Positions 50,028 to 59,215 are shown, counted from the first letter of the stretch. The stretch is 64,000 nucleotides of DNA from Archaeoglobus sp. UBA230 (GCA_002507545.1 DAVR01000003.1:62001-126000); one strand, 5' to 3'. Numbers and translations: made by a program. Notes: a model not told the origin generated them from the letters alone.

Positions 50028-51875
50028 ATGGTAGACTACGGAATGGTTGGACTGAAAGTTGGGATTGAAATCCACCAGCAGCTTGATACCAAACACAAGC
50101 TTTTCTGCTACTGCCCCACAACTCACAGAGAGGTTGAGGAGTCAAACTTCGAGTTTTTCCGGTATCTGAGGCTCAAGAAGAGCGAGATTGGTGAGGAGGA
50201 CAGAGCGGCAAAAGAGGAGGTTGAAAGGAGCAGGAGGTTTATTTACAAGTATTACGATACAACCTGTCTCGTCGAGGCTGACGAAGAGCCGCCAAGAGAG
50301 CTTAATAAAGAAGCTTTGCAGATTGCCATTCAAGTCGCGAAAATGCTGAACATGGAGGTTGCGGATGAAGTTCATGTGATGAGGAAGATAGTTATTGACG
50401 GAAGCAATACCACTGGATTTCAAAGGACGGCTCTGGTGGCTTTAGATGGATTTTTGGAGGTTGAAGGTAAAAGAGTCAGAGTCGCTACCCTCTGTCTTGA
50501 GGAGGAGGCATGCAGAAAGGTGAGGGAGGGAGAGGGTTTTGCTGTTTATTCACTTGACAGGCTCGGCATTCCGCTTGTGGAGATAGGCACTGAGCCGGAC
50601 ATAGATTCGCCAGAGATGGCGAAGAAAGTTGCAGCAAAGCTCGGCATGATTCTGAGGTCCACAGGAAAAGTGAAAAGGGGATTGGGGACGATAAGGCAGG
50701 ATGTGAACATCAGCATAAAGGACGGGGCAAGAGTTGAGATTAAGGGTGTGCAGGAACTGGACATTCTGGACAAGATTGTGGAATATGAGGTAATCAGACA
50801 GCTCAGACTTCTGGAAATCAGAGAAGAGCTTAAGAAGAGGGGAGCAGAGGTTACCGATGAGATATTCGACGTTACAGAGGTATTCAGAAACACGAAGTCG
50901 AAGATAATCAGGAACAAGACTGTTAATGCTATTCTGTTGAAGGGTTTTGCAGGACTTGTTGGAAAAGAAATTCAGCCGGGAAGGAGGCTTGGAACAGAAT
51001 TTGCAGATATAGCCAAATCCTTCGGCCTTGGTGGGATATTTCACACCGATGAACTTCCAGCTTATGGTATAAGTGGTGAAGAGGTTGAGAGGCTGAGGGA
51101 GTTTGTCGGAGCTGGTGGAGAAGATGCTGTTGTGATGGCTGCTGGAGATGCCGTGAGGGTTGAAAGAGCGTTGAAGAGAATAATCGAAAGAGCAAAATTC
51201 TGTCTTGTTGGAGTTCCGGAGGAAACGAGGAAGGCTAATGAAGATGGAACCACCTCATATCTCCGTCCATTGCCCGGAGCTGCGAGAATGTATCCTGAAA
51301 CTGATGTTCCTCCGGTTGTTATAACAGAAGAAATGCTGAAGGTAGAGATTCCAGAACTCATCGAGGAAAGGGCTAAGAGGTATGAGGAGCTGTTGCCTCG
51401 CGATTTGGCATGGGAGATGGCAAATTCACCCCACTTCAGGCTTTTTGAGGAGTATGTGGAGAAGTTGCAGCCAACAGTTGTGGCAAGGGTTCTTCACACA
51501 GCTCCAGCATATCTGAGAAAGGATGGTGTTGATATCGGCAGGCTGAGAGAGAAACATTTCAGGATGGTTCTTGACTTGATTGCTGATGGGAAGATGGCAA
51601 AGGAGGGGGCAGAGGAAGCGCTGAAAATTCTGGCTGAAAATCCGTCAGCAAGTGGAGAAGAGGTGCTGAAAAAGCTGGGCAGTGCTGAGGATGTTGATGA
51701 GTTCATCAGGAAACTGGTGGAAGAGAGGGCAGACTTTGTCAGGGAGAGGGGAGAGGGTGCGTTCAAGCCTCTGATGGGCCTTGTTATGAAAGAGTTCAGG
51801 GGCAAGGTTGACGGAAAGGTTGTTGCGGAGAAGTTGAGGAAGGCGATTGAAGAGAAAATCTCAGGTATATCGTGA
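50028..51875 (+). CDS. gatE: glutamyl-tRNA(Gln) amidotransferase subunit E
   Basis: 615 aa, full length. GatB-like core (MVGLKVGIEIHQQLDTKHKLFCYCPT; zinc-type cysteines; LVEIGTEPDIDSPEMA; IRQDVNISI), the GatE-specific insertion domain (about 300-420: IQPGRRLGTEFADIAKSFGL), and the YqeY-like tail (EVLKKLGSAEDVDEFIRK). With GatD it converts Glu-tRNA(Gln) to Gln-tRNA(Gln) in archaea. GatD is not in the window. It starts at the base after the stop of the ThiF-like gene. Confidence 0.97.
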   Translation: MVDYGMVGLKVGIEIHQQLDTKHKLFCYCPTTHREVEESNFEFFRYLRLKKSEIGEEDRAAKEEVERSRRFIYKYYDTTCLVEADEEPPRELNKEALQIAIQVAKMLNMEVADEVHVMRKIVIDGSNTTGFQRTALVALDGFLEVEGKRVRVATLCLEEEACRKVREGEGFAVYSLDRLGIPLVEIGTEPDIDSPEMAKKVAAKLGMILRSTGKVKRGLGTIRQDVNISIKDGARVEIKGVQELDILDKIVEYEVIRQLRLLEIREELKKRGAEVTDEIFDVTEVFRNTKSKIIRNKTVNAILLKGFAGLVGKEIQPGRRLGTEFADIAKSFGLGGIFHTDELPAYGISGEEVERLREFVGAGGEDAVVMAAGDAVRVERALKRIIERAKFCLVGVPEETRKANEDGTTSYLRPLPGAARMYPETDVPPVVITEEMLKVEIPELIEERAKRYEELLPRDLAWEMANSPHFRLFEEYVEKLQPTVVARVLHTAPAYLRKDGVDIGRLREKHFRMVLDLIADGKMAKEGAEEALKILAENPSASGEEVLKKLGSAEDVDEFIRKLVEERADFVRERGEGAFKPLMGLVMKEFRGKVDGKVVAEKLRKAIEEKISGIS

Positions 51876-51914
51876 AATCCCAAAATTTAATAGAAGCGAA
51901 ACAAAATCATATTT

Positions 51915-53030
51915 GTGGCGATATACGCATTCCCGGAATTTGAGAAGGAGGGAGAAAGGGCGAGCAGGATATACGCGAGTGCAAGATATCCTTCAAAGCA
52001 GGAAGGCAATATTTTTTTTGATTCTGATGAGGTGCCAAACTTAAAATACGCTGACGAGATGCCATTAAAGCTTAAATCTCTATATTCCATCGTCGCTTTC
52101 CGTCCGTCTCATATCTTCCTTTCCCGTGATGTGCTGGGCGGTAAGCCGCTCTACTACGGCAGCGATATGAGCGTATCCTCCTTCAAATCATACATAGATG
52201 GAGACGTTTACGAAGTGATGCCGGGTGAAGTTGTTAAGCTGGATTACACTGGCGAAGTTCTGGAAAGGAAAAAATACACCTTTGAGGACGTATTCAGAGT
52301 TGAATATGCAGATGTTGATGAAATGACAGAAGAAATTGAGAAATCCCTTGGCAGCTCAAGGGTCAGGATTGGGTGCATCGCCTTCTCCGGTGGGGTCGAT
52401 TCGTCGTTGCTCGCAGCCCTCTACGATTTACCTCTTGTTTCGGTCACCGCAAGCAGCAGAGAGGAGGAATGGCTGAGAGAAGCGGCAAAAATGCTCGGCA
52501 GAGAGGTCGAAATTTTAAGGGTCGGCGAGGAGGAGGTCAGATATGCGGTTGATGTTGTGAGGAAAACCGTAGAAAGCAGTGACTTCCTCCAGATTTCGAT
52601 TGCAGTCCCGATTTATCTCACAATGCGTTTCGCAAAATCGCTTGGATTTACAGAAATAGTCTTCGGGCAGGGTGCAGACGAGCTTTTCGGAGGGTATAAG
52701 AGATACGAAGGTATGGACAAGTATGAACTTGAAGATGCTCTGATTACTGACCTGAAGAATATTGGAGACGCGAACCTTGTAAGAGACAATAAATTGGCTT
52801 ACAGGAACGAAATAAAGCTCGTAACCCCTTATCTCAGATGGGAGGTTATCGGTGCGGCCATCAAAATTCCTCCAGAGTATAAGATAAAGAGAGAGAATGG
52901 AAAGATAGTAAGGAAATACGTTCTGAGGAAAATTGCCGAGAAATATCTTCCGGGTGAGATTGCATGGAGAGAGAAGAGGGCAATTCAGTACTCGACAGGG
53001 ATTTCAAAGATTCTGAAGAAGTATATGTGA
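51915..53030 (+). CDS. asparagine synthase-like protein with truncated glutaminase domain
   Basis: 371 aa. The C-terminal PP-loop ATPase domain is complete: CIAFSGGVDSSLLAALYD (pyrophosphate-binding loop), FGQGADELFGGYKRYEGM and the C-terminal PGEIAWREKRAIQYSTG. The N-terminal part (about 120 aa) keeps late glutaminase-domain features (LSRDVLGGKPLYYG, EVMPGEVV) but lacks the N-terminal catalytic Cys, because the chain begins MAIYAFPEF. So it cannot use glutamine itself and may take free ammonia or another nitrogen donor. GTG start; the stop overlaps the next gene's GTG. Confidence 0.82.
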   Translation: MAIYAFPEFEKEGERASRIYASARYPSKQEGNIFFDSDEVPNLKYADEMPLKLKSLYSIVAFRPSHIFLSRDVLGGKPLYYGSDMSVSSFKSYIDGDVYEVMPGEVVKLDYTGEVLERKKYTFEDVFRVEYADVDEMTEEIEKSLGSSRVRIGCIAFSGGVDSSLLAALYDLPLVSVTASSREEEWLREAAKMLGREVEILRVGEEEVRYAVDVVRKTVESSDFLQISIAVPIYLTMRFAKSLGFTEIVFGQGADELFGGYKRYEGMDKYELEDALITDLKNIGDANLVRDNKLAYRNEIKLVTPYLRWEVIGAAIKIPPEYKIKRENGKIVRKYVLRKIAEKYLPGEIAWREKRAIQYSTGISKILKKYM

Positions 53031-53452
53031 AATGTTTGAAGAACGGAAGTTACTGCGGAAAATGCTGCATAGAGACTGAAATGCCGCTCACTGAGGAAGA
53101 TTTAAGCAGAATCGAGAGTTTGGGTTTTTCAAGAGAGGAATTTTCTGTCAGCGACGGAGATATCCTTAGGTTGAGAAATGTGAAGGGTAAATGCTACTTT
53201 CTTGATGAGAGAAACGCGTGCAGAATATACGAACATCACCCCGAAGGGTGCAGGCTCTATCCAGCGGTATTTGATGGAGAGGACGTGGTGGTGGACAGGT
53301 TATGCCCTGTGTGGGAAGATGTTAAAGTAAGTGAGGTTGCGAAGAGGAGATTGCTCTCCCTTATAAAAAGGGTTCACGGAGACAAGATTAATAATCCACA
53401 ACACCACAGAATGGCATGTTCTTCACGGATTGGGAAGGGCCATGGATACTGA
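53027..53452 (+). CDS. YkgJ-family cysteine-cluster protein (Zn/Fe chelating)
   Basis: 141 aa. Signature cysteines: GSYCGKCCIETEMPLTEED, KGKCYFLDERNACRIYEHHP, GCRLYPAV and RLCPVWED, matching the UPF0153/YkgJ family (CxxCC ... CxIY..RP..C..FP). These bind a metal centre; the function is unsettled. GTG 53027 overlaps the upstream TGA (GTGA), and the gene itself overlaps the HAD gene by 37 bp, so it is part of a tightly coupled set. Confidence 0.85.
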   Translation: MKCLKNGSYCGKCCIETEMPLTEEDLSRIESLGFSREEFSVSDGDILRLRNVKGKCYFLDERNACRIYEHHPEGCRLYPAVFDGEDVVVDRLCPVWEDVKVSEVAKRRLLSLIKRVHGDKINNPQHHRMACSSRIGKGHGY

Positions 53453-54342
53453 CGGACTTTGCCCTCGAACTTTCAATGGCTGTTTTCAACAATGAGCGTT
53501 TTTTCAGAAATCTGAGTCTTTACGATGACTATTTAGCCTACGAAGTTAAGAGAGAAGGTTACGAGGCGGGCTACACTTTAAAACTGCTCGCACCCTTCCT
53601 TCTTGCCGCAGAAGTTACAGATGAGAAGATGAGAAAAATAGCAGAACTCACAGCAAGATTTGTGCCAGATGCGAAGAAGGCAATGATGAAACTTCAGAAA
53701 AATTGGACACCTATCGTTATATCAACGAGCTACTTGCAGTATCTGGAAGAGACAGCCTCCATGATCGGAATAGAGGGTCACCTTCACGGAACTGAGGTAG
53801 ATTTCGAGTCCATCAGGCTATCCGAGTCAACAAAGAGAAATCTTCTCGCTCTGATAGACGAGATTGCGAGTTTAAGAGGTGAGAGATTATATCGGAAGCT
53901 CGATGAAGTTTTTGCGATGAAAGATGTTGCAGAGGTGCTGGAATCTGTTAAAGCTATTGGGGCTGGAGAGAAAGCTGAGATCGTAAGAGCGTATTGTGAG
54001 TCCCGAAATGTGGAGTTTCCGGTTGTGGTTGGTGACAGCATCTCTGACTACAAGATGTTTGATGTTGCCAGAGACCTCGGAGGAGTTGCTGTTGCCTTCA
54101 ATGGAAATGAGTATGCTCTGAAACACGCTGATGTTGCCATAGTTAGCTCCACGGCGATGAGTGAGGCTGCTGTTATCGAGCTTTTTCTTACAGAAGGTGA
54201 TAGAGCATATTCAAAGCTAAGTAACTTAGACCTACCTGAAACCGAAATATATATCATTGTGGATTCCGATTTCAAGACTGTCCTTGAAAAGTCGAAGAGA
54301 ATGAGGGTTAAACTCAGGGGCTTGGCAGGAGAGTTGGGGTGA
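53416..54342 (+). CDS. HAD-superfamily hydrolase, EhaR-like
   Basis: 308 aa. Motif I is MFFTDWEGPWILTD with nucleophile Asp 5 and Glu in place of the usual second Asp (DWE), motif II Thr/Ser in VISTSYLQYL, motif III Lys, and motif IV VVVGDSISDYKMFD. The family includes the HAD-like proteins of methanogen energy-converting-hydrogenase operons (EhaR), which also begin with a D-x-E-G-P sequence. The substrate is unknown; the DxE site argues against a simple DxD phosphomonoesterase. Confidence 0.78.
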   Translation: MFFTDWEGPWILTDFALELSMAVFNNERFFRNLSLYDDYLAYEVKREGYEAGYTLKLLAPFLLAAEVTDEKMRKIAELTARFVPDAKKAMMKLQKNWTPIVISTSYLQYLEETASMIGIEGHLHGTEVDFESIRLSESTKRNLLALIDEIASLRGERLYRKLDEVFAMKDVAEVLESVKAIGAGEKAEIVRAYCESRNVEFPVVVGDSISDYKMFDVARDLGGVAVAFNGNEYALKHADVAIVSSTAMSEAAVIELFLTEGDRAYSKLSNLDLPETEIYIIVDSDFKTVLEKSKRMRVKLRGLAGELG

Positions 54343-54343
54343 T

Positions 54344-55009
54344 ATGTTGAAGGCTTTGGGAATTCTCGGCTCACCGAGAAAATATGGTAATGCCTCAAAA
54401 ATGCTCGATGCAGCTCTGGGAGAGCTTGAGAACAAAGGATTCGAGGTGGAGAAGGTATATCTGCAGTCAAAAAAGATAAACTACTGCATAGGCTGTGGCA
54501 CCTGTCTTGCAAAGGGGAAATGTGTGCAGAGAGATGACATGGACGAGCTGAAGACTATGATTGAGGAGTGCGATGCGGTTATTCTTGCCTCACCGGTCTA
54601 CTATCTCAACGTTACAGCGCAGATGAAGACCTTTATAGACCGAATGCTCCCCTACGGACACAGACCAACACTTCAGGGAAAGTATGGTGGAAGTATAGTA
54701 GTTTACGCAGGAGTGGGTAAGCCAGAAGAGGTTGCAGAATATCTTAACAGGGTTCTGAAGGCGTGGGGAGTTGTTCCCGTAGGCTATGCCATTGGATTTG
54801 GTGTGATTCCGGGTGACGTTGGTGACGAATATATCAGCAAGGCACAAGAGCTTGGAAATAAAATAGCCAATGCCTTCGAGAAGAAACTGAAAGCTGAAGT
54901 GACAGAAGAAGACATAGAACTTCAGAAACAGCTTTTGACCCTCATCAAAAACTATGGAGACCTGATGAAAGCTGACTACGAGTTTTGGAAGGAGAAGGGA
55001 GTGCTTTAA
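54344..55009 (+). CDS. iron-sulfur flavoprotein (NADPH-dependent FMN reductase-like)
   Basis: 221 aa. Flavodoxin-fold start GILGSPRKYGNASKMLDAAL (FMN phosphate loop), the compact cysteine motif CIGCGTCLAKGKC that binds [4Fe-4S] in Isf proteins, and ILASPVYYLNVTAQMKTFIDRM. These enzymes carry electrons between ferredoxin or NAD(P)H and partner proteins, or reduce oxygen species in anaerobes. It follows the HAD gene by one base and may act with the AsnB-like/YkgJ/HAD group. Confidence 0.88.
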   Translation: MLKALGILGSPRKYGNASKMLDAALGELENKGFEVEKVYLQSKKINYCIGCGTCLAKGKCVQRDDMDELKTMIEECDAVILASPVYYLNVTAQMKTFIDRMLPYGHRPTLQGKYGGSIVVYAGVGKPEEVAEYLNRVLKAWGVVPVGYAIGFGVIPGDVGDEYISKAQELGNKIANAFEKKLKAEVTEEDIELQKQLLTLIKNYGDLMKADYEFWKEKGVL

Positions 55010-56007
55010 GCTCTCCCTCTAATTTTTATAACTCTGTTTTTCTCGTCAATATCCACGACTTCGCCAAGGAATTTCTCTATGACATAGGCATTGCTCTTCT
55101 GATGCAGCGTAATTTTGCTGGTCGTATACTCAGTCAATCTTCTGGCTACAGCGGCAAAGGGCATGATCTGGTCTGCAAGATGAGAATCAAAGGCCGAAGA
55201 GTTGGAGAACTCGACATAGAAGTTCTCTGCAGCCTCTCTACCAACCAACTCTGCTCTTTTCCCCTTCTCTCCAAGAGCACTGCCACCCTTATAGCCACTC
55301 CAGATCGTTATACCGCTGCCCGTCGAGAACCCTCTGAGAGTCTGAACCTCTAATTTCGCATCAATTCCCTTTTCGAGTAGGAACTCTCTTGCCGCCTTTG
55401 CCTGCCTCTCAGCAACATGCTCTGGCAAATTCTGGCAGTGGCTTATCCCCTCAACTCCCTCCTCAATCCTCTCAAATTTCTTACCTCTGAGCTCACAGGG
55501 TGAAACCTTCAACTCCACCCTACCACCACCCTTAGGATAGTAGCCTCTCTCCAGAACTTCAAGCTGATATTCGAGTCCCATGTCCCTCAGCGCCTTAAGG
55601 GTCACATTTCTGAAATAGTCAATCGGCGGAGACCAAGCCACATCAGTCCCTCCTGTAACACGCACAACACTCTCTCTTTCTGCAAAAAGAAGTGGGAGGA
55701 GTATAGTCTGGAAAATGAGGGTAATACTTCCAGCAGTTCCGATGTTTATGTTCAGTTCCCCTCCCCTCACCCTTCCGGGTTTGAAAACAACCTCTGTTGA
55801 GCCAATCCTCAGCCCTTCGACTTCAGCATTGCTTATTAACTTTGCAGCCTCAATTCCCCTCAGATGCTGAGCCGCTAATCCGGGTTTCGGTCTATTAGCT
55901 CTGATGCTCCTAATCCTGACCTCTTCTCCCGTTACACACGATAGAGCAATCGCAGTTCTAAGTATCTGTCCCCCTCCTTCCCCAAAACTGCCGTCTATCT
56001 CGATCAC
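55006..56007 (-). CDS. rtcA: RNA 3'-terminal phosphate cyclase
   Basis: 333 aa. Signatures: IDGSFGEGGGQILRTAIALS, IRSIRANRPKPGLAAQHLRG, the central STEVVFKPG and TAGSITLIFQTILLPLLF, SAFDSHLADQIMPFAAVA, and ITLHQKSNAYVIEKFLG, which holds the probable nucleophilic His. Converts RNA 3'-phosphate to a 2',3'-cyclic phosphate through an RNA-AMP intermediate. GTG 56007 gives the conserved N-terminus VIEIDGSFGEGG; the longer frame adds a basic piece that overlaps the next gene's tail and is not conserved in the family. Confidence 0.94.
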   Translation of the reverse strand: MIEIDGSFGEGGGQILRTAIALSCVTGEEVRIRSIRANRPKPGLAAQHLRGIEAAKLISNAEVEGLRIGSTEVVFKPGRVRGGELNINIGTAGSITLIFQTILLPLLFAERESVVRVTGGTDVAWSPPIDYFRNVTLKALRDMGLEYQLEVLERGYYPKGGGRVELKVSPCELRGKKFERIEEGVEGISHCQNLPEHVAERQAKAAREFLLEKGIDAKLEVQTLRGFSTGSGITIWSGYKGGSALGEKGKRAELVGREAAENFYVEFSNSSAFDSHLADQIMPFAAVARRLTEYTTSKITLHQKSNAYVIEKFLGEVVDIDEKNRVIKIRGRA

Positions 56008-56038
56008 AGAAAAATATTTGTAAAAGGGCAAAAAAGAC

Positions 56039-56644
56039 TTACTCTTCTTCCTCTTCCTTCTCCTCCTTATGTAGCACAAGTTGGGTTATTATCCCTGTCA
56101 GAACCAGCACAAACCACAGGAGGTCGAGGAATATGTTTCTGGTCATGATGTCAAAAGTGTCCCTTAAGTCAGTGAGGATGTCGTAAATGTGCAGCCCGTT
56201 CACTGCCATGTGGGTAGCGAGCATTATGAAAGATGCCCCAAGAACCGCAGTGATGAGTACAGTCAGTGCTCTTTCGAGAAAGAGGTTTGTGAAGGCAAAT
56301 AAACCTGCAAGAATGTAGGAGTAAATCGGATAGTCGGGTAGAAGATATAGACCAAAGAAGTAGCCAAAGGCAGCACCAGTAACAATAAGCCCAAGCTCGA
56401 AAACGAGGCCGAAAACCACAGCCCCTAAAATCGCTGAAATGAGCAGAACAAGGAAAGGATTCTCCTTGAAGTAGTCCATCACAATGTATATTCCCACAAG
56501 CAAACCAATGAGAAATCCTATCGCTGCCGAGTAAATACTGAAAATTCTGTATCCGGCGAAACATAGCACAAGTCCGATTATAACCATAGATGTCAGAACA
56601 GCCGCCTGACTCGTCAGAATCTCCGCAATCTCTATTGGCTGCAT
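56039..56644 (-). CDS. DUF4203/TMEM198-like membrane protein, 201 aa
   Basis: Six to seven TM helices (VLTSMVIIGLVLCFAGYRIF; IYSAAIGFLIGLLVGIYIVM; FLVLLISAILGAVVFGLVFE; LIVTGAAFGYFFGLYLL; then two more) and a short very acidic tail (HKEEKEEEEE). The helix pattern with repeated GxxxG fits the DUF4203/TMEM198 group. Function unknown. Upstream of rtcA on the same strand with a 31-bp gap. Confidence 0.75.
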   Translation of the reverse strand: MQPIEIAEILTSQAAVLTSMVIIGLVLCFAGYRIFSIYSAAIGFLIGLLVGIYIVMDYFKENPFLVLLISAILGAVVFGLVFELGLIVTGAAFGYFFGLYLLPDYPIYSYILAGLFAFTNLFLERALTVLITAVLGASFIMLATHMAVNGLHIYDILTDLRDTFDIMTRNIFLDLLWFVLVLTGIITQLVLHKEEKEEEEE

Positions 56645-56718
56645 GATATCAGTAAGATAAATGACATATAAATTTTAGGTCTCAGCAAATATATATCTCT
56701 GCAAACAATCGTTCGAAT

Positions 56719-57264
56719 TCACACTTTCCCTCTCGATTCACCGTGGATGATTGCAGAAGCCACGAGATGAGCAATTCTCACAGCCTCTGGCATGTTTCCC
56801 TTTATTGTCGCAGCTCCCAAGTAATTCTCGGCTTCTTCAAAGCTTGTCCCCGCAATCTGTATGTAAAGCGTTTTTGTCCTGTAAATCTCACCTGCTCTCT
56901 GGACTATACTCTTCCTCACATCTGCGTCACTCAAATTTTCGATGGCAGACATAAATTCTTCCATATCCGGCATTCGCCGCATGACAACTATGACTGGAAT
57001 GGCAGTTTCATCGTAAACCTTCTGGATATCAACAACATTAAACCCTCCAAAGGTTAAACCGGGTAAAAAGATACAGCGGAGCTGATCCCTGAACTTTGAT
57101 TTTTTGACCATTTTTACAACCTTCTCAGTAGCATTAAGTCCATCAACCTCTATCTCTTCATACATAAATCCTTCCACATATCCATCGCAGGTAACACAGC
57201 CGACTATACAGCATTTTCTCTCGTCAAAGCTGTCATCAATTCCAAGAAACCTCCACTTTTTCAT
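56719..57264 (-). CDS. DUF99 (UPF0215) protein, 181 aa
   Basis: The N-terminus KKWRFLGIDDSFDERKCCIVGCV and LPGLTFGGFNVVDIQKVYDE then PVIVVMRRMPDMEEF match DUF99, an archaeal family with an RNase H/endonuclease V-like fold. The Asp pair in GIDDSFD resembles the metal site of EndoV, so a nuclease role is possible but unproven. ATG 57264 is used; the frame above it is shadow of the divergent HD gene. Confidence 0.87.
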   Translation of the reverse strand: MKKWRFLGIDDSFDERKCCIVGCVTCDGYVEGFMYEEIEVDGLNATEKVVKMVKKSKFRDQLRCIFLPGLTFGGFNVVDIQKVYDETAIPVIVVMRRMPDMEEFMSAIENLSDADVRKSIVQRAGEIYRTKTLYIQIAGTSFEEAENYLGAATIKGNMPEAVRIAHLVASAIIHGESRGKV

Positions 57265-57297
57265 AAAACTTATTGGCTGTAGGACTATTAATATGGT

Positions 57298-57801
57298 ATG
57301 GAAGATATTGTCAGGTTTATCCACGAGGCTGGATCGCTCAAACTTGTTCCAAGGTCTGGATGGTTGAAGCTCGGAATAAAGTTGCCTGAGAGTGTCGCGG
57401 AGCACAGTTTCAGAACGGCGTTAATAGCTTTCATTCTTGCTTTGAAAAATGGTGAAGGCTTGGAGGTGGCATGTAAGGCTGCAACGGCAGCGCTCTTCCA
57501 CGACCTGCACGAGTCGAGAACCATGGATTTGCACAAGATAGCACAGAGATACGTGATTGCCAACGAGAAGAAAGCCAAAGAAGACCAGCTATCTTGGATG
57601 GAGTTCGAGCCGGACTTTTCTGAGGTTGAGGACTATGTAGACGATGCAGATAAGCTCGAACTTGCCTTCCAGGCTGTTGAGTATGCGGATCAGGCAACTT
57701 ATGCCCTAAAACTCGCAGAGAAGGTTGAATTGAAAACAGAGATTGCAAAAGAGATATATCAAGCGCTGATGGTTAGAAAGAACCCGGTCTGGTGGAGATG
57801 A
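57298..57801 (+). CDS. HD-domain nucleotidase (YfbR/HDDC2-like)
   Basis: 167 aa. Metal-binding HD residues: PESVAEHSFRTALIAFIL (His), AALFHDLHESRTMD (HD) and DYVDDADKLELAFQAVEYAD (Asp). The Glu and His of VAEHS together with HDLHE are typical of 5'-deoxynucleotidases. It overlaps the following Mut7-C gene by 4 bp; it diverges from the DUF99 gene with 33 bp between starts, so the two share a short promoter region. Confidence 0.9.
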   Translation: MEDIVRFIHEAGSLKLVPRSGWLKLGIKLPESVAEHSFRTALIAFILALKNGEGLEVACKAATAALFHDLHESRTMDLHKIAQRYVIANEKKAKEDQLSWMEFEPDFSEVEDYVDDADKLELAFQAVEYADQATYALKLAEKVELKTEIAKEIYQALMVRKNPVWWR

Positions 57802-58268
57802 AGTTTCTTACGGACAGGATGCTCGGAAAATTAACCACATGGCTCAGAATCTCTGGCTACGACACTGTAAGCATAGCTGATCTGAATGTTGAAGGAGATG
57901 AGGATGAATTCATGCTGAAAAATCTCAAAGACAGAATTTTGCTAACGAAGGATAGAACCCTCTATCGAAAATGCGTCAAGCAGGGTAGGGATGTTTTTTT
58001 GATAGAATCAAACGATGTGGCGGGGCAGATGAGAGAGCTAACGAGGATAGGTGTAAAATTCAGACTCGTGATGGACAGATGTAGTGTGTGCAACTCGGAA
58101 CTCCGCAAGCCGAGCAGAGATGAAGCCTTGGAGGTTATCCGCAGAGAAGGGCTATCCGAGGACATGCTTGATTTCGAGTTATGGTATTGCGAGAAATGCA
58201 GAAAACTTTACTGGATGGGCGGGCACTGGAAGAATATGAGCAGGTTTCTCAGAAAAGTTGAGGACTAA
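57798..58268 (+). CDS. Mut7-C RNase-domain protein
   Basis: 156 aa. The N-terminus KFLTDRMLGKLTTWLRISGY (PIN-like acidic site) then ILLTKDRTLYRKCVKQG, followed by a zinc ribbon (CSVCNSELRKPSRDE and YCEKCRKLYWMGGHW) are the signature of COG1656/Mut7-C proteins, a PIN-related RNase fold. ATG 57798 overlaps the HD stop, so the two are co-translated. Confidence 0.9.
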   Translation: MKFLTDRMLGKLTTWLRISGYDTVSIADLNVEGDEDEFMLKNLKDRILLTKDRTLYRKCVKQGRDVFLIESNDVAGQMRELTRIGVKFRLVMDRCSVCNSELRKPSRDEALEVIRREGLSEDMLDFELWYCEKCRKLYWMGGHWKNMSRFLRKVED

Positions 58269-58377
58269 AAATTTAAGTTTCAATTCGCTGCATTGCGTAG
58301 ATGTTCTCTTGCCTCTTTCAGCTGGCATAAAATACGAGTAGTAACAATTAAATAATTCCCACTTCAAATATCTAACC

Positions 58378-58623
58378 ATGACATCCAATATGGAAATTAT
58401 CAAAGAATTGGATAAACAGGGTAGATTGGTATTACCAAAAAATTGGAGAGAAAGGTATGCTAAAAAAGGAAAAGTCATTCTAAGAGTAGAAGAGGACGCT
58501 ATCATCATAAAGCCGTACGAGCTGGCAGACCTTACAGAGTTTTTCGACAAAATTGAGGTAGATGTAAAATCGGATATATCAAACTGGAAATCTGTGAGGA
58601 GGGAATTACTTGAGATTCGTTGA
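58378..58623 (+). CDS. VapB-type antitoxin (AbrB/SpoVT fold)
   Basis: 81 aa. N-terminal swapped-hairpin AbrB domain (LDKQGRLVLPKNWRERYAKKGKVILRVEED), then a C-terminal segment that should bind the toxin (LTEFFDKIEVDVKSDISNWK). A TATA box (CAATTAAATAATT) about 25 nt upstream makes a leaderless start likely. It overlaps the PIN toxin start by 14 bp, as expected for an autoregulated pair. Confidence 0.85.
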   Translation: MTSNMEIIKELDKQGRLVLPKNWRERYAKKGKVILRVEEDAIIIKPYELADLTEFFDKIEVDVKSDISNWKSVRRELLEIR

Positions 58624-59026
58624 TGCGAGCGTTTTTGTTCACGCGTTCATAAAGCCAAAAAGAGAGCTGAAACCTCATGAAACAAAGATAAAAGAGTCTG
58701 CTAAAAAGATTGTGAAGAGGATCAGTGATGGTGAAAAGGTCGGCATAACAATCGTTCAAGTAGCCGAGATAGCAAACCTACTGGAGAGCTATTTACCACT
58801 AAGTGAGGCTATGAAAGTTGAGGAATTTCTTTTATTGGCTGGAAATGTAAAGGTATTTGACGTTACGAAAAAAGATTGTCTAAAAGCTTTGAAAGTCGCC
58901 AAGGAAAGGGAGGTTGGACTGAGCGATGCAATAGCATATGTAATAATGACAAACAATAGTGTAGGAGAGATATATTCGTTTGATGGGGATTTTGATAGAC
59001 TCGGTGTGGAAAGAGTTACGAACTGA
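58610..59026 (+). CDS. VapC-type PIN-domain toxin
   Basis: 138 aa. PIN-domain acidic residues: RFVDASVFVHAFIKP (Asp), Glu in VQVAEIANLLESYL, Asp in GLSDAIAYVIM, and the late SFDGDFDRLG. Predicted ribonuclease that cleaves RNA and is inhibited by the antitoxin encoded upstream. The start is a TTG at 58610 inside the antitoxin gene. Confidence 0.88.
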   Translation: MRFVDASVFVHAFIKPKRELKPHETKIKESAKKIVKRISDGEKVGITIVQVAEIANLLESYLPLSEAMKVEEFLLLAGNVKVFDVTKKDCLKALKVAKEREVGLSDAIAYVIMTNNSVGEIYSFDGDFDRLGVERVTN

Positions 59027-59122
59027 CTTCTCCAACAATCTCCAAGCTTGGAGAGGTCTAAGGGAAATCAGGAATATACCAAAAAAAGATGAGATTACGA
59101 ACTGGAAAAGAGTGTAGACAAT

Positions 59123-59215
59123 TCAGGCTTCAAGTATTTGGAAAATTTCCTGCGTCGTGTAAATTTTAACAACATCTTGCTCTTTCAACCTCTTATCATT
59201 CGACCAGATTGCGCA
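59123..59215 (-). pseudogene. PIN-domain toxin remnant (C-terminal end only)
   Basis: Thirty codons reading IWSNDKRLKEQDVVKIYTTQ and EIFQILEA to a stop, the usual end of a VapC PIN domain (SNDKxFxxQ...IxTTxEL). The rest of the ORF on this strand (to 59410) is a low-complexity Ser/Leu antisense of another fragment, so the toxin gene is cut at about 59215. Remnant of a second toxin gene near the intact VapBC. Confidence 0.6.
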
